In this document: positions 58,211-64,000 of the stretch, piece by piece
Numbering within the stretch: position 1 is the stretch's first letter
How the letters are laid out: the number at the start of each line of letters is the position of its first letter
Assembly (NCBI RefSeq): GCF_017591425.1
Contig: NW_024464918.1
Span: 8,864,001 to 8,928,000 of the forward strand
DNA: 64,000 nucleotides
Origin: Ochotona curzoniae
Lineage: Eukaryota; Chordata; Mammalia; Lagomorpha; Ochotonidae
Direction: 5' to 3'
Notes under the pieces: generated by a model
What the model was told of the DNA's origin: nothing
The model's database searches: none
Seen by the model: the letters and a program-made list of their open reading frames with translations, nothing else
Program-made: the position numbers and the translations under genes

Positions 58211-60358
58211 AGAATATTTTTTCCCCATCTATTTCAATAGGTATACTAAAAATCACAGGCAAATACATATTCCATTTTCCTTCAACTGAGCAGGAAGCCA
58301 TCCCCAAAAATCAGATTTATGAAATCACATAATTTTTTTAAAAAATGGATTGCTTCTATATTCTTCCTTAGGAAGTCAATGAACATTAGAGAAGAAATGG
58401 TCAAGGAACAAGGAAGAGGATGCCAAGTCAAGCAGAGGAAGGACACTGTCATAAACTCTCTGTTTATGCCTTTTCTTAATGGGTATGTTGGAGCAATTGC
58501 CTTTATTTTTTCACTTCATTGGATTAAAAGGGGGAAGTTTATCACTGGCTTAGTCAATACATCCAATCAGATGTGAAAACAGTTTTCGCTTGATTTTTGA
58601 ATCTAGTGCTGTGGCTGTGAAAACATCCAAACACAGGTAACTTGCTTGAAGATCAGCCTAGTAGCTTATAACACTCACATTGGTTTCAATTTCAGCGCTG
58701 CTGAACTCTCACTCAAGCCTGTTCCAAAGTTAGTATCTTAAGCCTGTCTCGTACAGGAGAGTCTCCTTCATTGAGCTCTGCCTTCTTTTCACATCATAGT
58801 TTCAAGTGCAGAATTTCACCTCTACAGAAAAGTGTCATTCACTCACTCATAAACACTTACCTTGGGCTACTGGGTTTTTCCACCATTTATCAACAAAGAC
58901 CTCCAGTTAATACCGCTGAAGATTTCTGGAGACTCATGGCTTAGAGTGACAACTTCCAGGCTAACACATGATTTAATCATAGTAAAAGATGCAATCACAC
59001 TTTGTTATTTTTAATTCACTATATATTTTATAATGGTGTGTACACAGCATGTTAATCCCAATGACAGAAACTGTAGCATAGACACAAAGGTTCCTGGTAG
59101 AACATTTTTAATGACTCCACCCCTTAGCAACTGTCCCAAAATGATTTCTGTAGAACAATACACTTTCCTAAGATGCTCTAACTTTTAACAAAATATACTC
59201 ATAAACACAGAAAAGAAAATATGCAGAATTTCTTTCTACGAAGATGCCCAATGCACATACAAAAGTTACTCAATTCTCTAGTAAGGATGCTCCCTTTTCT
59301 AACCATACAGATTCCTAAGTTCTTCCAATATTTGAGCCTTTGGTTTTATGATATCTTTAAATCTTCCTGCAACACTAATTCATAGCTGCAGTTTTAGGCA
59401 TGATCCAGAAGCATACTCCAGAAAGAGACGGGTGAGTTGTCATTTCATCCTAGTTTCACCTGATGCCAGTGTGGAAGTTTGCCTCTATATTGATTTACTC
59501 ACTTCACATGGACTCAGTTTCAAAATCAGACTTTTCTATAATTCTGGCTGCTTTGTTGCATCATTCTAACATGAGATAAAAATCTAATATCTGATGACTT
59601 TATTATTTTTCATGTTTTTGCTAATACTTATTTGTTGTCCTGCAGTGAATGACTTGGTGCACGGAGAAGATAATGACACGTGTGGACTACTGACTGATGG
59701 TCAGTAGCCCAAGATTATTAACAGCATCAGACTTTTAAAAGAAGGTTGTCACTTAGGCATCCAGGGAGGAGGGGCTTGAGTCATTTACAAAAGTAAGTGT
59801 CCCAGTACACCACTTGTGTGCCGAGCAGGTCCTTGATAGAAACCTGTGAACCAGGAGGTTTCCTGGTCATTCATCTCCATATCAACTGCCCCTGGAGCCT
59901 TTAGGGGAGATTCAACTGGCTCTGTCTCCCACAACAGCAAAGATTCTGAATGTCTACAAATACTTACCTCATAGTCTATCAAAACCCTGGTAAGGCAAAA
60001 TCCTGATTCTGTATAACACTAGTTTTCCTACAAAAAAACTCTCATTTTAAAAAATTTCCTACATTGTACACATTATTTTAGAAATGAATGATGTGTAATA
60101 TTCATAAAACATTTTTTCTTACACATCTCAGCTTTTCATTGCTCCAAAATTTTCTAGCACCCATTTGGAACCTTCTATATACTGGATTTCAAAATACTTT
60201 CAGAATAGTTTCAAAATGGTTTGTTAGAAAGCCTCATTGCCATTACCCAATCTAATTTCTATGCTAGAATAGTCGATGCTATCCTGTGAAAAGTTATTAC
60301 CCAGAAAGAGGCATAAAGAAACTCTCTAGAATATGCTTGGTAGCTATTTGGGTAAATG
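58211..60358. other. Unassigned sequence
   Basis: No gene or confident repeat recognised over about 2.1 kb. Confidence 0.5.
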
Positions 60359-60440
60359 TAAAAACAACAACACCAACAAGAACAACAACTCATCAATTGA
60401 TACATCTGAAAATGTTGAAAAAACAACAACAACAATAACA
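60359..60440. repeat. Two (CAA)n patches
   Basis: CAA-rich patches at about 60361-60389 and 60420-60438, separated by about 30 bases of ordinary sequence. Confidence 0.75.
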
Positions 60441-60893
60441 GCTTGCCTCCCTATTAGTTTCTAGATAACTTGGAGGAATTTTTATTTACTATTTAATTTC
60501 CAAAATATTTGGGGGGGGATGTTGTTCGAAAGTTAACAGAAAAATAATAAAAACAAGATAACTTGATTTTTAGGCAAAATCATTTGAATACCATAGAAAG
60601 CTTTTATTACATAAATTTTCCATTTTTCCTGTTTTTTTTCTGGAAGACAACCAGCATGCATGGACCTCAAATTTCAGGGTACTATAAAAATCTTATTATC
60701 TTAACTTCATCTTCCATAAATATTTTGAAGCGTTCAATGTTCCCTAGCATACTGATAACGAAATCCATGAAGAATCAGCCAATGAATAAATGCCGAATTA
60801 GCTCCTTCTCATGGGTATGTCCTCAGTTTGTCAAGAGAAAACCAGATTTCATACAAAGATGACTATTCAATTAGCTATACTTTGATCAATCAC
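60441..60893. other. Unassigned sequence
   Basis: No gene recognised; a G-run at about 60511-60518. Confidence 0.5.
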
Positions 60894-60937
60894 TACATAT
60901 ATATGTATATATATACATACATATGTGTATATATGTA
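60894..60937. repeat. (TA)n-rich, self-complementary tract
   Basis: An alternating TA stretch with interspersed TG and CA steps ('acatatatatgtatatatat'), largely self-complementary. Confidence 0.85.
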
Positions 60938-61379
60938 GCTAGTAGCAAGTATGGAGCTAGCAACACTGAGAATGGTATAGAACAGACATACTGATTATAA
61001 ATTCTGAATACAATTTCAGGGGCTGGCATCATTTCAGGAATGTAGTTCATTGAATAGCGCAGCAAATACCTTCACCCCATATGTCTTCTAATTTTCTTCA
61101 CACTTAAAATATCTCCCTGAAGGCTAATAAGCAATGGATAGATCCCTGAAGAACAATAAATATATAAAACAGACTCAAATATTATTACTAACATTAAGGG
61201 CCAGGTGTACATAACTTATAACTAGGACTAATTCTTTGCCCTTGAGAACCTTAAGCTGAAATACCAAAGTCACCAACATTAGAGGAAACTAAAACAAGAG
61301 GAAAATAAGTCTTTTGAAAGTTTCTTATTAACTCAAGGAAATCCATAGCAATGTTTATTGTAAGCTAGCAGTTAAGCTA
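60938..61379. other. Unassigned sequence
   Basis: No gene or repeat recognised. Confidence 0.5.
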
Positions 61380-61450
61380 GGTTTCATAAGAGAAACAGTG
61401 TAAAGGATGAGGTCCCTGCCTTCATGGAGTAAATACTCTTGCAAAAGAAT
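61380..61450 (-). mobile_element. L2: L2 fragment
   Basis: 'gatgaggtccctgccttcat' and 'ggagtaaatactcttgcaaa' match the antisense L2 segment that usually reads 'aaatccctgccctcatggag' and 'cttacattct'. Short and diverged. Confidence 0.45.
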
Positions 61451-62179
61451 GTCAATAGAAACATGCTTTGTTAGCCATACCCTGTGCTTTAATTCTCTTA
61501 TTAATGATATAAAACAGGTGTTATTGTATTTTTATCATAAAAGAGGAAGACGTTCAAAGGGCATTCATATCTTCACAATTATACACATCTATAATTTTGC
61601 AATACAAAGATATCAGTTGCTATTCAGTCTTAAATAGGTCATGTAATTTGTTTCTTCCTTAGCATTGGAGCTATACTTGAAAAATGGTACTGTTTAAGTA
61701 TTGGCTGACTCTTCTGATGGTGGTTGATATGCAATTATTTTTCTGCTTTCTGGCAACAAGAAATATTTATTTACTCTCTGAGAATCCCATGACTGTATTA
61801 AATTCTAGGTTGAATCCCTTATTGGGTGAATTGTCACCATATTTTAACATAGTTTGCACATAGCTTGGCTGATGTAAACTCAACCAAATTTATTAACTGT
61901 GTATACAGTGGAACTGTCAATGCTTCTCCCACTTCCTAAAGAACTAGTTTATTATTCAATGCACATAATCATCTGTGGATTTCCAGTGATCTATACAAAT
62001 CCGCAAACCTAAATTTGAGAAACCTATCTCCCTTGTTAAGAAGAAAAAACAGTAAAATTCAACTAAAATTTGTCTTTTATTAGTCCCTGACAGAGGAAAC
62101 AGAGAACTTCAAGTTACCAGACAATCTAGCTGAAAACAGTCAGGACGAACAACCAGGATACGTGAGCATGCAAGATCTC
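61451..62179. other. Unassigned sequence
   Basis: No gene or repeat recognised. Confidence 0.5.
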
Positions 62180-62800
62180 CATGGTTAATGTTTTCCAATC
62201 TTAAACTCTCCACCCAGGAACAACTCAAGCCTTACAACCATAACATACGATATACACACAATCATGTTTTACAATTGCACCTCTGTGAGATTGCACCCAA
62301 CCTTACCTGTGCTGTCAGGCACTTCCCCTTGCGCATATTCATTTTGCCTAAGATGAAAGATTTCTACTTTCCTTTCTTGGGGCACCACAGCTGTCCAAGT
62401 GATTCCCTAGTGCTCTCCTTACTTGCTGTAAATAAATTACTTCAAGTGACAATCACTTCTGGTGGAAGTTTTGGTTTGTCCTCAGAGGGAGGTTCACAGT
62501 TCGGAGGGGTAACATCGCTAATACAAAATCCGCAGCACCTGAGAGTTCACCCTTTCTCAATGAGTGCTGCAGTCTGTTTTCACTCCTAATGGCAGGGAAA
62601 CTCTTAGGCCTAATTTATGCTCCAGAGTTCACCCAAAGAATCAGGTAGAGGCTAGCACTGTAGCCAGATTTTCTCTCTTTTTGGGACTCCTTCCTCCTCT
62701 GCTCTAACTGCTTGACTCAAGTCTACCAGAAAAAGACTCCTCAATAAATCATTTACACATAAAACTTCACCTCAGTCTTTTCTCTAAGGTAAACAACCAT
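62180..62800 (+). mobile_element. LTR-like remnants, two polyadenylation-like ends
   Basis: Two segments each look like the 3' part of an LTR. The first, about 62190-62580, has 'gctgtaaataaattacttca' near 62426. The second, about 62585-62790, ends 'ctcctcaataaatcatttac' followed by 'acataaaacttcacctcagt', a form common in ERVL and MaLR LTRs. The start of the first near 'tgttttccaatcttaaactc' is TG. Ends are unclear and no internal retroviral sequence is seen. An open frame of 133 codons at 62188-62589 resembles no protein I know. Confidence 0.35.
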
Positions 62801-62841
62801 AAACATTTTATTCAGCAGCAGTCTAAGTGAATACCAGCTGT

Positions 62842-63180
62842 GGTTTGCAAGAGAAATAGAACCAAGAGAAGAGCTATTTTAAGTAACTGGCTCAAAAAAG
62901 GTTGTGTGTGGCAAGTCAAAAATCTCAGTAGCCTGCAACCTAGAATTCAGTGAAGAGCTGTTTTCCTCTTGAATTTGTAATTCATAAAATGAACCAAAAG
63001 TTTGGAAACTTAGGTAGGATTTTAGGTTACAGATTTGAGGAAGAATCGCTCCTTGCCTAAGAAATCTTAATTTGTATTCTTAAGAGTGTCAGCTGATTGA
63101 ATGATGCACACCCACATTACAGAGATAATCCACTTTGCTTAAAGTCAAGCGATTAATCTCAAGTGACTGTTCAATCACAC
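62842..63180 (-). mobile_element. Second copy of the ancient LTR-like repeat
   Basis: Same family and orientation as 13855-14222. Shared blocks are 'gcaagagaaatagaaccaag', 'gctattttaagtaactggct', 'ggcaagtcaaaaatctcagt', 'tcagctgattgaatgatgca', 'cacccacattacagagataa', 'tccactttgcttaaagtcaa' and 'gcgattaatctcaagtgact'. The end corresponding to the LTR start is missing. Confidence 0.6.
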
Positions 63181-64000
63181 TTAAAACAAAAACAAAACCC
63201 CAAATAACCCTCTAACAGCAACCTCTCCATTACTATTTAACCAATGAGGCAATGGATCTTGCCCAGATGACACATGGAGTACATCATCACCGAAAGAAAT
63301 TATGGAAATGGTGGAAGAGATTGGCTCTTTCATTGGGGGAAACCATTCATAGACTTCCAGACAATGACAGCAGCCTCTCTGTGTAGCAGAGAACCCAGAG
63401 CACTGTAACATGAAACAAGAGCCAGTCTGTTCTTTTCCCCAGCCCCTTGGGAGCACTAGGCGAACCCACTGCAAAGTCCCTAAGCCCACACCAGTTGTGT
63501 ATGGACCCAGTGGATGGGATTCATTGTTACAGCCAAGGAAGTCACGTTCTAAGCCATTCTAACACACTTCCCAAACACATATAACTGTCCTTCATTCACA
63601 ATGTCGGATAATGTAACCATGTGAGTCATATCGGACAACAAATTTACAATTAAATGTAAGTCTCAGGAGGTGAATTGCTGATTTTATTTTACCACTGTAA
63701 TCCCATAGCCCAAGTAGCACACTTGTCACAGAAATCACAATTACAGAAGTTTAACCGAGTAAATGTCAATGACATTCATATGAATCAATATATACATTGA
63801 TAGTATATAAAACGCATGTTAATTTGCCAAATACATTATCAAATTTCTTAGCAAATGTATCAAAGTTTCATTATTTATGTGTATAATAAATAGAAAACTC
63901 AATGCATATATCAATTTATGTCATGGTAAATTTATAAAAATCATAGGACTCCAAAAATAGCAAACCCACCAAAAAATCAAATTATAGTTTTATCAAAATT
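63181..64000. other. Unassigned sequence
   Basis: No gene supported. The 102-codon minus frame at 63181-63489 has no recognisable features. The last 250 bases are strongly AT-rich. Confidence 0.5.

Noticed and set aside
62188..62589. 133-codon open frame on the plus strand
   Set aside because: It overlaps LTR-like sequence and resembles no retroviral or cellular protein.

Overview
This window looks like non-coding mammalian nuclear DNA, intergenic or deep intronic, from a lagomorph. The main evidence is a dense set of tRNA-derived C-type SINEs (CSINEs). They share a core reading roughly 'gatcccatatgggcgccgg', a 'gggaaagcag' block, a 'ggggagtgaa' block and an AATAAA-rich tail. The youngest copies begin 'ggcccggcgcggtggcctag', a subtype I associate with pika (Ochotona) more than rabbit. 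Lagomorph is a firm call; Ochotona is an inference from memory. The sequence is AT-rich by eye, CpG-poor outside young SINEs, and has no CpG island.

No protein-coding gene can be supported. The longest reading frames fall inside repeats: 12026-12520 in a tandem-repeat retroelement and 31529-32068 in two SINEs. The rest are at lengths expected by chance. A weak cluster of exon-like frames on the minus strand at 3184-4753, with a possible 3' end near 1578, is flagged only as a candidate. The one RNA-gene-derived piece is a 35-nt antisense fragment of the U2 snRNA 5' end at 43444-43478.

Layout: 1-6842 is mostly unassigned (possible old LTR at 811-1195, exon-like frames). 6843-10190 has three CSINEs in AT-rich DNA. 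11811-12771 is a retroelement of diverged ~58-bp tandem units plus a G-rich 3' end and poly(A), with a clear 17-bp target-site duplication. 13284-16668 holds two MIRs, an ancient LTR-like repeat, a CSINE, a MER5-like DNA transposon remnant and an ERV2-like solo LTR. 17525-18110 is a young CSINE nested in an older one. 19215-22115 is a second, much longer copy of the tandem-unit retroelement. 22116-31461 is a long stretch poor in recognisable repeats. 31462-32150 is a tandem CSINE pair. 32151-37456 is again largely unassigned, with a possible conserved non-coding stretch near 36640-36990. 37457-43070 has microsatellites, several CSINEs and an old L1 fragment. 43444-50645 carries the U2 fragment, an L2 and five CSINEs. 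52488-58210 is SINE-rich, with five CSINEs packed into 56455-58210. 58211-64000 has simple repeats, an L2 piece, LTR-like remnants and a second copy of the LTR-like repeat seen at 13855.

The most interesting item is the tandem-unit element at 11828-12754 and 19215-22115. It has a VNTR-like body joined to an L1-like 3' end, poly(A) and target-site duplication, an architecture reminiscent of hominoid SVA. It could instead be an unusual lagomorph L1 3' UTR. All repeat calls were made by eye from remembered consensus features; ends are approximate unless a target-site duplication is given.
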